From Paenibacillus massiliensis 2301065 = DSM 16942 (lineage in GTDB: Bacteria; Bacillota; Bacilli; Paenibacillales; Paenibacillaceae), in assembly GCF_000377505.1 (NCBI RefSeq), contig NZ_KB898190.1, positions 248,001 to 312,000 of the forward strand: a stretch of 64,000 nucleotides of DNA, in the 5' to 3' direction. A model generated the notes under the pieces. It did not search any database. It was given only the letters and a program-made list of their open reading frames with translations, and had not been told where the DNA came from. Shown piece after piece: positions 17,862 through 25,501 of this stretch (position 1 is the stretch's first letter; every line of letters begins with the position of its first letter). The position numbers and the translations under genes were made by a program.

Positions 17862-17890
17862 ATGATAATTCCAGTTCACCTGAATGTCAA
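17862..17890 (-). promoter_or_regulatory. Sigma-A promoter of trpS
   Basis: TTGACA (17885-17890), 17-base spacer, TATCAT (17862-17867) on the minus strand, directly upstream of the T-box leader. Confidence 0.8.
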
Positions 17891-17959
17891 ATAACATGTT
17901 ATCATAAGAATGTATATTGCAATCATTATCCGATCAAAAGTGAACAAAGGAGCATGGAT

Positions 17960-18925
17960 ATGAAACAAGTGACCAAAGGACATTGGAATGGTTACGACAC
18001 GTACGTCTTACATAGCGAAGAGCTGGAAGTCACGGTACTGCCGCGGCTGGGAAATCAGGCCATCTCTGTCCAGGATACCCTCAGTGGACGCGAGGTTGTA
18101 CGTAGACCTGAAGAACAGGATTTGTCCTTATTTCAACAGAAGCCCTACCATTTCGGCGTTCCACTGCTTGTTCCTCCAGGACGCATTCGTCAAGGCCGCT
18201 TCACTTATGAAGGAATTGCATATCAATTCGATCAAAATACCGATAACCACAATCATATTCACGGGCTTCATCGCAAGCAAGCCTGGTGCGTAACCGACAT
18301 TGAAGAAGACGAAGACGGATGTACATTGACGTCGGAATTGCTGACTGCAAATGATCCGCATTGGCTTGAGCAATTCCCGATTCCTCTGCGGCTGCAGATG
18401 AGCTATCGACTACAGGGGAATATGTTCACGCAGACACTGGAGGTCACTAACTTAGGGGAGCATAACGCTCCTTTCGGCGTAGGTTACCATACCTGGTTCT
18501 TGCTTGACGGTCAGCCTGAACGTTGGCAGCTCCAGCTACCCGTCAGCGGTCTCTACGGTCTGGATGAGCAGTTGCTTCCTACCGGCGAGCTCCAAGAGCT
18601 CGGGAACCTAGCTTGTCTCACAGATGCACTCCCGTTGCAAGGTACGAATCTGGACACAGCTCTTCGAGCTGCTCCGGGGCCTGCCGTGGCGAATCTGGTT
18701 CGGAATGATGGTTATACAGTTCGTTATACGGTGGATGAGAGCTACTTCAAGCACTGGGTGCTGTATACTAAAGGTGAATGTGAGCAGTATCTATGCATTG
18801 AGCCTTATACCTGGCTACCAGATGCTCCTAATCTGAGCAAGCGGGATGATTTCACGGGTCTCATTCGTATTACTCCTGACGAGACTGTTCGACTGACCTC
18901 CAGCATCCAGATTTTGCAACCATAA
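17960..18925 (+). CDS. Aldose 1-epimerase (mutarotase) family protein
   Basis: A 321-residue galactose-mutarotase-like beta-sandwich protein. Family residues are visible: GVPLLVPPGRI, HNHIHGLHRKQAW (the first catalytic His region) and PFGVGYHTWFLLD (second His, general acid). It interconverts anomers of aldoses; the exact sugar is unknown. The ATG at 17960 is preferred (AAAGGAG seven bases upstream) over one at 17954. It is monocistronic and divergent from trpS. Confidence 0.88.
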   Translation: MKQVTKGHWNGYDTYVLHSEELEVTVLPRLGNQAISVQDTLSGREVVRRPEEQDLSLFQQKPYHFGVPLLVPPGRIRQGRFTYEGIAYQFDQNTDNHNHIHGLHRKQAWCVTDIEEDEDGCTLTSELLTANDPHWLEQFPIPLRLQMSYRLQGNMFTQTLEVTNLGEHNAPFGVGYHTWFLLDGQPERWQLQLPVSGLYGLDEQLLPTGELQELGNLACLTDALPLQGTNLDTALRAAPGPAVANLVRNDGYTVRYTVDESYFKHWVLYTKGECEQYLCIEPYTWLPDAPNLSKRDDFTGLIRITPDETVRLTSSIQILQP

Positions 18926-18953
18926 ATTACCTTCCTAATAACCTCTCCTTCGG

Positions 18954-18983
18954 CGAATAGATTCATAATGATGTCACATACTA
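18954..18983 (+). promoter_or_regulatory. Sigma-G type promoter of the second SASP gene
   Basis: CGAATA (18954-18959), 17-base spacer, CATACTA (18977-18983), about 30 bases ahead of the start codon. Confidence 0.75.
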
Positions 18984-19013
18984 TCCTTACCAAAGCCGAA
19001 GGAGGTGACAACG

Positions 19014-19253
19014 ATGTACGGATCTACACAACAACAAGGCAGACGTAACCGTAGTAATAATCTTATCGTACCTCAAGCCAATGCATCTCTGCAGCAGCTG
19101 AAATACGAGGCTGCACAAGAGCTGGGGATTACGATTCCAGCAGACGGCTATTACGGTAACATGCCTTCCCGTGAAGCAGGCTCCCTGGGTGGTTATATCA
19201 CCAAGAAGCTGGTACAAATCGCCGAGCAGCAATTGTCGGGACAAGGCAAATAA
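19014..19253 (+). CDS. Alpha/beta-type small acid-soluble spore protein
   Basis: A 79-residue SASP, second copy in the window. It has the same core as the 15602-15835 protein (LKYEAAQELGI and GGYITKKLV) but a different N-terminus (MYGSTQQQGRRNRSNN) and C-terminus (IAEQQLSGQGK). The ATG at 19014 has GGAGGTGA five bases upstream; a GTG at 19005 overlaps that site and is rejected. Codon choice differs at many positions from the first copy, so the duplication is old. Confidence 0.95.
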   Translation: MYGSTQQQGRRNRSNNLIVPQANASLQQLKYEAAQELGITIPADGYYGNMPSREAGSLGGYITKKLVQIAEQQLSGQGK

Positions 19254-19274
19254 GAATAGTGCAGAAATACAGCT

Positions 19275-19303
19275 AAGCGGTCTCCTAAGGAGGCCGCTTC
19301 TTT
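19275..19303 (+). terminator. Intrinsic terminator of the second SASP gene
   Basis: AAGCGG(T)CTCC/GGAG(G)CCGCTT stem (19275-19299) followed by CTTT, 20 bases after the stop. Confidence 0.75.
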
Positions 19304-19381
19304 GAGTAATATAACCTTCAATACCTTTTGCTAATTGCACATTACTACTCGCACAATGCTGATCTGGATGGCTGCCTATGA

Positions 19382-19786
19382 TTAAGATGATTCCGAATTC
19401 GCTCCTGAATATGTATTTCTGGGATAACGAATCATCAGATTAGCCATGTTATAGTTGGACTCCAGCGTTGTGTCTACTACAATCTTACCTTGCATTACCG
19501 CGAACTCGTACGAGATCTCCCCATGGGTCCAGCTACGCTTCAGCTTCAAGGCATCAAGGGCCAGACTCCGAAACGTTGTACGCTGCTGAGCTGTTAATCC
19601 TGACAGGGCAGCATCCAGCTCATCTGTTCGACAACCAATTGGATGATGCTTGATTCCGAATTTGCCAATCACATTATTGCGAATCTGCACAAACACGATA
19701 CCAGATGTCAATCCTGACAGCTCCTCATCCAATTCTTTAAACACCATATCCAGTTGTCTAGGAAGTGACAGTTGCTCTATTTTCAT
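19382..19786 (-). CDS. Hypothetical protein (134 aa)
   Basis: I do not recognise this protein. It is soluble, with an amphipathic N-terminal helix (LPRQLDMVFKELDEELSGL), a beta-type stretch (GIVFVQIRNNVIGKFGIKHHP) and a C-terminal segment VVDTTLESNYNMANLMIRY. The start has GGAGGTGGG almost adjoining the ATG. It is convergent with the second SASP gene and stands alone. No function is proposed. Confidence 0.75.
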   Translation of the reverse strand: MKIEQLSLPRQLDMVFKELDEELSGLTSGIVFVQIRNNVIGKFGIKHHPIGCRTDELDAALSGLTAQQRTTFRSLALDALKLKRSWTHGEISYEFAVMQGKIVVDTTLESNYNMANLMIRYPRNTYSGANSESS

Positions 19787-20198
19787 CCCACCTCCTCCTT
19801 TCGACTTATTTAATCCCTAATTCGAAGATAAAAACTAGGTCTTATGGCTCAATTATATGAAAATATATAGCTTCTTTCAACGATATCCAACATAAATGGG
19901 TTAAAATCCCTACAAAGTTAACGCATTCATACATTCCAGTCTTACTGGAAATTTAATTACCATTTAAATCGACAATTTGTGCGTCAACTCGATATCAAAA
20001 AGCCCATCCGTTGTTCGGATGGGCTATCAGCATTTTGTCGAATCATCGTACTTGATGCATCATTCAGTTATAAAAGGTTAGACTACTATGCACATTCAGC
20101 TACGAAAGGAGCACGTATCCAACCATTTTCTTCACTGAACCGTATGCTTCCTCGCCCGCAGCGCAGCACGTAATGGTTAGAAGAGACCTAAGAGGTCC
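19787..20198. other. Intergenic region with one terminator only
   Basis: About 410 AT-rich bases between the hypothetical gene and pepF. Apart from the terminator hairpin at 19997-20025 I see no gene or repeat. Confidence 0.5.
19997..20025 (-). terminator. Intrinsic terminator downstream of pepF
   Basis: Perfect AGCCCATCCG/CGGATGGGCT stem (20001-20010 with 20016-20025) followed on the minus strand by TTTTT. It lies about 170 bases beyond the pepF stop, giving a long 3' UTR. Confidence 0.75.
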
Positions 20199-22004
20199 TT
20201 AGGAGACAGAGGAATCCGTCAAAGTCAGGAACGTCTCGATATCCTTAACTGCCAATTCGGCTGCACCACGCCAGAAATCAGGCTGTGTCAGGTCTGTCTG
20301 CAAATGCTTCTTCGCAAGGTCTTCCACTTTCATCCGACCTGTATCACGCAGCAGCTCATCATACTGATCAGCAAAGCCAGTACCCGTGCGCTGTGCATGA
20401 GCATAGATTCCGGCGCTGAACATGTAACCGAACGTATACGGGAAGTTGTAGAACGGCACGTCTGTAATATAGAAATGTAGCTTCGAAGCCCAGAAATGCG
20501 GATGTGTCTCGGCAAGCACGTCGCAGAATGCTTCCTTCTGCGCTTCATTCATCAGCTCTGATAATTGTTGAGCGGTCAGCAGACCGGATTTGCGTTGCTC
20601 GTAGAAGCGTGTCTCGAACAAGAAACGAGCGTGAATATTCATGAAGAACGCCACAGACCGTTGAATCTTATCCTCCAGCAGTGCTATGCGGGCCTGTTCA
20701 TCTGTTGCACTCTCCACCAATGCATCCGATACAATCAGTTCAGCCAGGGTAGATGCTGTCTCGGCCACATTCATCGCATAATTTTGATTCAGTACAGGCA
20801 GCTCATCCATCACGTGCTGATGGTAGCCATGTCCCAGCTCATGAGCCAACGTAGACACGTTCGAGGCTGTACCTGCATAGGTCATGAAAATTCTTGTCTC
20901 CTTGCTCACAGGAAGCGAAGTACAGAATCCGCCCGGACGCTTGCCAGGACGATCCTCAGCTTCAATCCAGCTTTTGTCGAATGCCATTTCAGCAAAATCA
21001 GCCATTTTCGGACTGAATTTACGGAATTGTTGCACGATGTCTACAGCAGCCTCGTCATAGCTAATCTTGTCGCTCGCTTCGCCTACAGGAGCCTCGACAT
21101 CATGCCAGCTTAAGCGCTCGACCCCAAGCAGCTTTGCCTTGCGCTCCAGATATTTTACAAGGACAGGCTTGGTCTCATTAATTACGCTCCACATCATGTC
21201 CAGTGTCTCACGTGACATCCGGTTAATATCGAGAGGTTCCTTGAGAATATCCTCCCAGCCGCGATTCTCATACAGCTTCAGACGGAAGCCACCGAGGTGA
21301 TTTAACGTATCCGCGCAGTAATCGGCTACATCCTCCCAAGCCTTCTCCCAGCTCTGAAATACCTCTTCCCGTACTGCACGATCCTGATGATGCAGCTTGT
21401 TCGCCGCCTGACCTGCAGACATTGCCACGATTTCACCATTGTCATCCTTAACCGGAACACTCACCTTACTTACAATCGTATCATAGAAGCTACCCCAGCC
21501 ATGGTAACCGTCAATAGCCAGGTCCAGTGCCAGACTTTCCAGCTCAGGGCTCATCTTCTCTCTGGAGGCCTCACGACTCTCAGTTAATACAAAGCTTACG
21601 GGAGCAATCTTATCACGCTGCATCCAGCGTTCCCATACCTTGTCCCCAGTCTGACCGAGAATGTTGTGGTACAGGGTGGTAGCTGTCTGGAGCAGGGCGA
21701 AGAGTGCATTCATGCGCGCACTAAGACGAACAGCCTCCTTGTCATGCTGATCCTGTGCCGAGAGGCAACCGACGAAGGAGGATGCTTCAGAGGCACGTGC
21801 AACACAATCCTGCAGCAGCTCCAGAATGGAATCAAGCTCCTCCGTATCCAGTACAGTCTGAGGCACCTTAGCTACCTTCACATCCTGCAGTAGCTTGCGG
21901 GCATCCGCTTCAAGAGTATCAAGATAAGCGGTGAAGTCCGCTGAGGTAGAGCCTCCTTTGAAAATCGACTCCAAATCCCAAGTTTGATTTAAGGGTGTAT
22001 TCAT
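20199..22004 (-). CDS. pepF: M3 family oligoendopeptidase F
   Basis: A 601-residue cytoplasmic zinc metallopeptidase of family M3B. The HEXXH zinc motif is AHELGHGYHQHV near residue 384, followed about 25 residues later by the expected Glu in NVAETASTLAE. No signal peptide is present. It cleaves oligopeptides in the cell. Length fits the PepF family (about 600). It appears monocistronic. Confidence 0.92.
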   Translation of the reverse strand: MNTPLNQTWDLESIFKGGSTSADFTAYLDTLEADARKLLQDVKVAKVPQTVLDTEELDSILELLQDCVARASEASSFVGCLSAQDQHDKEAVRLSARMNALFALLQTATTLYHNILGQTGDKVWERWMQRDKIAPVSFVLTESREASREKMSPELESLALDLAIDGYHGWGSFYDTIVSKVSVPVKDDNGEIVAMSAGQAANKLHHQDRAVREEVFQSWEKAWEDVADYCADTLNHLGGFRLKLYENRGWEDILKEPLDINRMSRETLDMMWSVINETKPVLVKYLERKAKLLGVERLSWHDVEAPVGEASDKISYDEAAVDIVQQFRKFSPKMADFAEMAFDKSWIEAEDRPGKRPGGFCTSLPVSKETRIFMTYAGTASNVSTLAHELGHGYHQHVMDELPVLNQNYAMNVAETASTLAELIVSDALVESATDEQARIALLEDKIQRSVAFFMNIHARFLFETRFYEQRKSGLLTAQQLSELMNEAQKEAFCDVLAETHPHFWASKLHFYITDVPFYNFPYTFGYMFSAGIYAHAQRTGTGFADQYDELLRDTGRMKVEDLAKKHLQTDLTQPDFWRGAAELAVKDIETFLTLTDSSVS

Positions 22005-22118
22005 TATGCCCCAGCCTTTCCTTATAAAATATCATGTATTGAACCATGTACGCCAAATAACAGCTGTCATCTCCATATGTTACCATACTTAACGGAGTCA
22101 TCTCCAATCCTTATTTCC

Positions 22119-22406
22119 TCAGAATGGCAGCACTCCTTTTATGGCTGCGAACTGATTTACGACAGCTCCCCTGGACTCCAGATGACTAATGGCCTGCTCA
22201 ATCTGTTCGAATTCCTGAATCTCCTCCGCATCGTAATCCTCCATCACCTGAATTTTGGACTCCGGGATGTGGAAGCAATAGGTTAAGTATTTATTCCCTA
22301 CCTTCTTCATGGCATATTGATATATGTACCGCTCTCCAAGGAGCAACTTGTACTCCTCATATCCTCGCACCTTGCCTCGCTCCACTGCTGCACACCAATC
22401 ATCCAT
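22119..22406 (-). CDS. Hypothetical protein (95 aa)
   Basis: A small acidic soluble protein starting MDDWCAAVERGKV, which I do not recognise. The second half is a Glu-rich helix (YDAEEIQEFEQIEQAISHL). The ATG at 22406 has GGAGG nine bases upstream; the ATG at 22412 and GTG at 22433 are possible but less well placed. It lies 45 bases downstream of the next small gene and probably forms a two-gene operon with it. Confidence 0.7.
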   Translation of the reverse strand: MDDWCAAVERGKVRGYEEYKLLLGERYIYQYAMKKVGNKYLTYCFHIPESKIQVMEDYDAEEIQEFEQIEQAISHLESRGAVVNQFAAIKGVLPF

Positions 22407-22451
22407 GCTCATATTCCTCCGAATCACTCTCACCTTCTCGCAACAGCGATT

Positions 22452-22862
22452 CTAACTCCCTGTAACCAGAAAATCGTTCGCCGCTTCCTGAACCTCATCA
22501 TTGTCTGAGGACAATCCTCGCTTAATGAAGCCACCCAGGAGCTGTGGTAGGCTCTCTCGGGCCAGCTCTAGCAACCTGCGGTACTCCCATTCATCATCAA
22601 AGCATACCCGCTTGTGGATTACATCAGGGGCATAGGTCAACAGCCACTTAACAGGAATCTGCCTAATTCGATCACGCGCAATTAGAATAGAGCTGATATT
22701 AGAGCTCTGACAGGCGAATTCTATTAATATCTCCAGTAGACTCAGACCGGTCTGACTCGGTAAATTTTCAATCGTCTCAAGCCTGTCATACGCGCCAGGC
22801 AGGATGTGATCAAGAAGCTGTCGTATGCGTTCTTCATAAGGGTTCGTTAGCTGATCATCCAC
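22452..22862 (-). CDS. Hypothetical protein (136 aa)
   Basis: A soluble, mostly helical protein of unknown family. It begins with a GTG at 22862 behind AGGAGGTAA at eight bases, so translation is well supported. Leucine-rich amphipathic helices (RIRQLLDHILPGAYDRLETI, YRRLLELARESLPQLLGGF) suggest a small helical bundle. It is the first gene of a probable pair with 22119-22406. No function is proposed. Confidence 0.72.
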   Translation of the reverse strand: MDDQLTNPYEERIRQLLDHILPGAYDRLETIENLPSQTGLSLLEILIEFACQSSNISSILIARDRIRQIPVKWLLTYAPDVIHKRVCFDDEWEYRRLLELARESLPQLLGGFIKRGLSSDNDEVQEAANDFLVTGS

Positions 22863-23069
22863 AGTGACTTACCTCCTTTACTGAACTTGCTCTAATCCTA
22901 CACCGCACCGCAGCGAACTTCACATATTCTCCACCATGAGCCTCACTCACATATTCTACACCCTTAACCCTGCATCCTGCTCACTACAGCTCTGGTCTTG
23001 GCGTTGAATTACCGGATTTTTTGGATCACACAACTTATGGTCTTTTGTAGGATCACGTTCATGTCTAAT

Positions 23070-23096
23070 GAAAAAAACGAGCACCTTGGCCCGTTT
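23070..23096 (-). terminator. Intrinsic terminator of the acetyltransferase locus
   Basis: AACG(A)GC/GC(C)CGTT stem (23076-23082 with 23089-23095) followed by seven T residues on the minus strand, five bases after the stop. Confidence 0.8.
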
Positions 23097-23100
23097 CTGG

Positions 23101-23681
23101 TTATTCGGTATGTCGCTCTATAAATTCCTGGATGTCATTGGCGAGCAGCAAGCTCCAGTTGTCTTTGATCTTAACCATCTCCCAATCCCACCACTGGATG
23201 GCAAGCAATTGCCTGATCTGCTCGGGTGGAAAGCGATAACGAATAAGCTTCGCTGGATTGCCACCTACTACCGCATAGGGTGGAACATTCTTCGTAACCA
23301 CACTCCCAGCGGCGACAACCGCTCCATCGCCGATGGTTATACTTGAAAGAATCAGCACTCACGAGCAAGCCACACATCATTGCCGATCACAACATCGCCT
23401 TTAGTGGCTGGATGACCTGTATACCCACTGGCATCCTTGAAGATCGCATTGAAAGGATAGGTGGTCACCCAATCCACACGATGCTCACCACCAAGCATGA
23501 TGTTAGCAACGTCGGCAATCGAACAGAACTTCCCGATCTCCAGCCTTGAACTGAATTCCCATTGCCAGATTCGTGGAGTACCGTAGGTCCAGTCCCCGAT
23601 CTTGTAGCTAGCGTAGGCCGAGAGCTGGTTCGTGAATACCGTTCCTTTGTTGATAGATTCCATAGATTCCATAGATTCCAT
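23101..23681 (-). pseudogene. CatB/Vat-type xenobiotic O-acetyltransferase, broken by a frameshift
   Basis: The left-handed beta-helix acetyltransferase family is recognisable in two halves in different frames. The first (23681 to about 23352) runs from INKGTVFTNQLSAYASYKIG to [12 protein letters not shown] and stops; the second (to 23101) continues [41 protein letters not shown]. Restoring one base near 23355-23360 would rejoin them as DVWLARExLILSS. The 5' end is a 9-bp tandem repeat that encodes MESMESMES, which normal relatives lack. A sequencing error cannot be excluded. Confidence 0.82.
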
Positions 23682-23688
23682 AGATTCC
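23653..23688 (-). repeat. Four perfect 9-bp tandem repeats
   Basis: ATAGATTCC occurs four times without interruption, across the presumed start of the broken acetyltransferase. In one minus-strand frame it reads MES repeats, in another GIY repeats. Confidence 0.95.
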
Positions 23689-23855
23689 GTAGCAGCTTCC
23701 CATTCCTTTCACTCCGGGCATGGTGAATGCGTCTAGCTCTCTGATTAGTCTATGCGTGGTATGGGAAATGTGTGTTGTTCTTCTGTATTTCTCTGAATTC
23801 TGTATCACGATAAATGTTCTTCTCTTCTCATAAGGTGTAGTCTTAGGCTAACATG

Positions 23856-24188
23856 CTAATCTAGGACATCTTTATTCTCTTCTACCCACAACTTGATTAT
23901 TGCTTTTAATTCAGCTGTTTCGATTTCACATTCAACTTGCATCCCCTCAGTCAGAAAATTATTAATAAACTTGGTTGTATCTTTCGTAATTTCCAAACTA
24001 CAAATATTACCGCCTATTTCTTCGAGTTCGCTCTCTTTATTTAGTACTTTTTCAATATAGGATAGAAATATAGGCGATCTGAAAGACTCCATGTCATATA
24101 ACAAGTACTCAACTACCGATATTTCCTCAGGCAATTTAAGTCGCTTGTATCCATTTTCACTGTTGTTAATTTTAACTGGAAATTTCAT
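23856..24188 (-). CDS. Small protein beside an Rhs remnant, candidate orphan immunity protein
   Basis: A 110-residue soluble protein of no family I can name. It is AT-rich compared with the Rhs core, and starts with AGAGGA nine bases ahead of its ATG. It begins about 20 bases after a decayed copy of the Rhs core (24211-24531). In Rhs and CDI systems, displaced tips leave core fragments plus their immunity genes downstream of the live gene, so position alone suggests an orphan immunity gene whose toxin has been deleted. That is inference; no motif confirms it. Confidence 0.6.
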   Translation of the reverse strand: MKFPVKINNSENGYKRLKLPEEISVVEYLLYDMESFRSPIFLSYIEKVLNKESELEEIGGNICSLEITKDTTKFINNFLTEGMQVECEIETAELKAIIKLWVEENKDVLD

Positions 24189-24210
24189 ATCTTCTATCCT
24201 CTTTAAATTA

Positions 24211-24531
24211 TCGAACCCGGAACCGGAACCAGGCCAATCGCTGATCCAATCCCTTCCATCCAGCGTTCCGCTACAGACAGCTTCTCACCTGTCAAGAGGT
24301 TCACGCCCGTGAAGGCCTGCTGGAAGCCTTTTACCGCACTACTCCCGGTAATAGATCCAGCAGCATGTCACCGCCGCACAGCATCAGGGAGTCGCCATCT
24401 CGACTTAAGCCGAATGGGTCGGGTACGAGATCGTGTTCCCGTTCACGTACGCATATTGGTTCAGGATTGGTGTATCCGAGATCGTAACTGTCACGACATC
24501 ACGGATAATGAATCGCTTGATATCTGGAAGC
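24211..24531 (-). pseudogene. Decayed duplicate of the Rhs core / pre-HINT segment
   Basis: This stretch aligns base for base with 26356-26677 of the big Rhs gene, with roughly nine bases in ten identical by eye, from the PDIKRFINRD end of the core through GLSRDGDSLMLRGGD to IGLIPIPGS. At least two single-base deletions break its frame (near 24337-24350 and 24413-24430). It has no start or toxin part. It is what remains of an alternative C-terminal cassette. Confidence 0.9.
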
Positions 24532-24586
24532 ATATTAGAGGAATATTATACGGGAGTGATGAGGGTTAAGTTCTCTTGAACGAAGC

Positions 24587-24614
24587 CCCCTATTCATTCG
24601 GCACTGAATAGGGG
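24587..24614. other. Perfect 10-bp inverted repeat next to the Rhs remnant
   Basis: CCCCTATTCA (24587-24596) with TGAATAGGGG (24605-24614), 8-base loop. It sits between the immunity gene's terminator and the Rhs remnant. No T run follows on the minus strand, so it is not an obvious terminator. Confidence 0.6.
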
Positions 24615-24619
24615 TAAAA

Positions 24620-24653
24620 GAAAGACCTTGAAGATTGTAGCCCCCAAGGTCTT
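24620..24653 (-). terminator. Intrinsic terminator of the Rhs-immunity transcript
   Basis: AAGACCTTG/CAAGGTCTT stem (24622-24630 with 24645-24653) followed on the minus strand by TTTCTTTT, 26 bases after the stop at 24679. Confidence 0.8.
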
Positions 24654-24678
24654 AACACAGCTTACTATCATTTTAATT

Positions 24679-25473
24679 TCATTGAGGCAAATTAAAAATA
24701 ACGTCAATTGGGTCTTTACCTTCAAAAAATGCAGAGTAAAGTCCTTTCTTCACCACTGATGTTAAATGAACTTTCTCATGTAGTAATTGACCTAACTTGA
24801 TAAACACCTCTGCTTCCCGTAAAGTCACTATTTTCGAATTAATAATATGATCGGTACTGCCTGGCAATCTCCAAGCCCAATCGTTTCTTGCTGACTGCAT
24901 TGTAGGATAATGAGCAGCTAAATGATTAATATAAGAATATTCGCGACACAAAGGATGAACAAAATATAAAAATTGGGAAATAATAAATGTGCGATTCCTC
25001 ATCCTTATTCCCGAACGGACTTGGTCATCAAATTGTTGATACTCTGCTGGTATCTCTCCCCAATTAGATCCCCCGACCCCAACCAAAATCTCTAACGCTC
25101 TTTGTTTATCTGTGAATTGAGCAAGCCTTAAGAAAATTAATTCTTTAAATAAGTCTTGTACAGTAAAAGATTTTAGACATCTTATAGCATCTTCATTGTT
25201 GGTTTGATAATCAAATACCAGTGTTAGATATTCGTCTAATATTTCGTAATCGAAATTAAAATCTGGAAATTCAACCATTGTTTCAATTATAGCTGCTCTA
25301 GTTCTCTTTTCTTTAATATGAGGAACTGCTTTTTGTAACTCTAAAAACAACTCCTCACCTAGCTCAACTACAGAATATTGTTCCTTAATTGTTTTTAATA
25401 ATGCAATTATGATCTCATCCTGGTCGCTCTTTACCATAGCATTAAATAATAACTCTGCTAATCCCTTAGACAC
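24679..25473 (-). CDS. Putative immunity protein for the Rhs toxin
   Basis: A 264-residue, all-helical soluble protein I do not recognise. Its first half looks like HEAT-type helical pairs (MSKGLAELLFNAMVKSDQDE, IIIALLKTIKEQYS, AIIETMVEFPD); the second half has aromatic-rich helices. It starts at a GTG behind AAAGGTGA only about 25 bases after the Rhs stop and is followed by a terminator, so it is the last gene of the Rhs operon, the place where immunity genes sit. It is clearly more AT-rich than the Rhs core, like the toxin tail. The immunity role rests on position. Confidence 0.72.
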   Translation of the reverse strand: MSKGLAELLFNAMVKSDQDEIIIALLKTIKEQYSVVELGEELFLELQKAVPHIKEKRTRAAIIETMVEFPDFNFDYEILDEYLTLVFDYQTNNEDAIRCLKSFTVQDLFKELIFLRLAQFTDKQRALEILVGVGGSNWGEIPAEYQQFDDQVRSGIRMRNRTFIISQFLYFVHPLCREYSYINHLAAHYPTMQSARNDWAWRLPGSTDHIINSKIVTLREAEVFIKLGQLLHEKVHLTSVVKKGLYSAFFEGKDPIDVIFNLPQ

Positions 25474-25501
25474 GTTCACTCACCTTTCCAATAACTAATA
25501 A

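Noticed and set aside
23608..23808. Reading frame with GIY repeats (YGIYGIYGIYGIY) over the 9-bp repeat
   Set aside because: It is the alternative frame of the same tandem repeat and stops soon after; the acetyltransferase frame has the homology.
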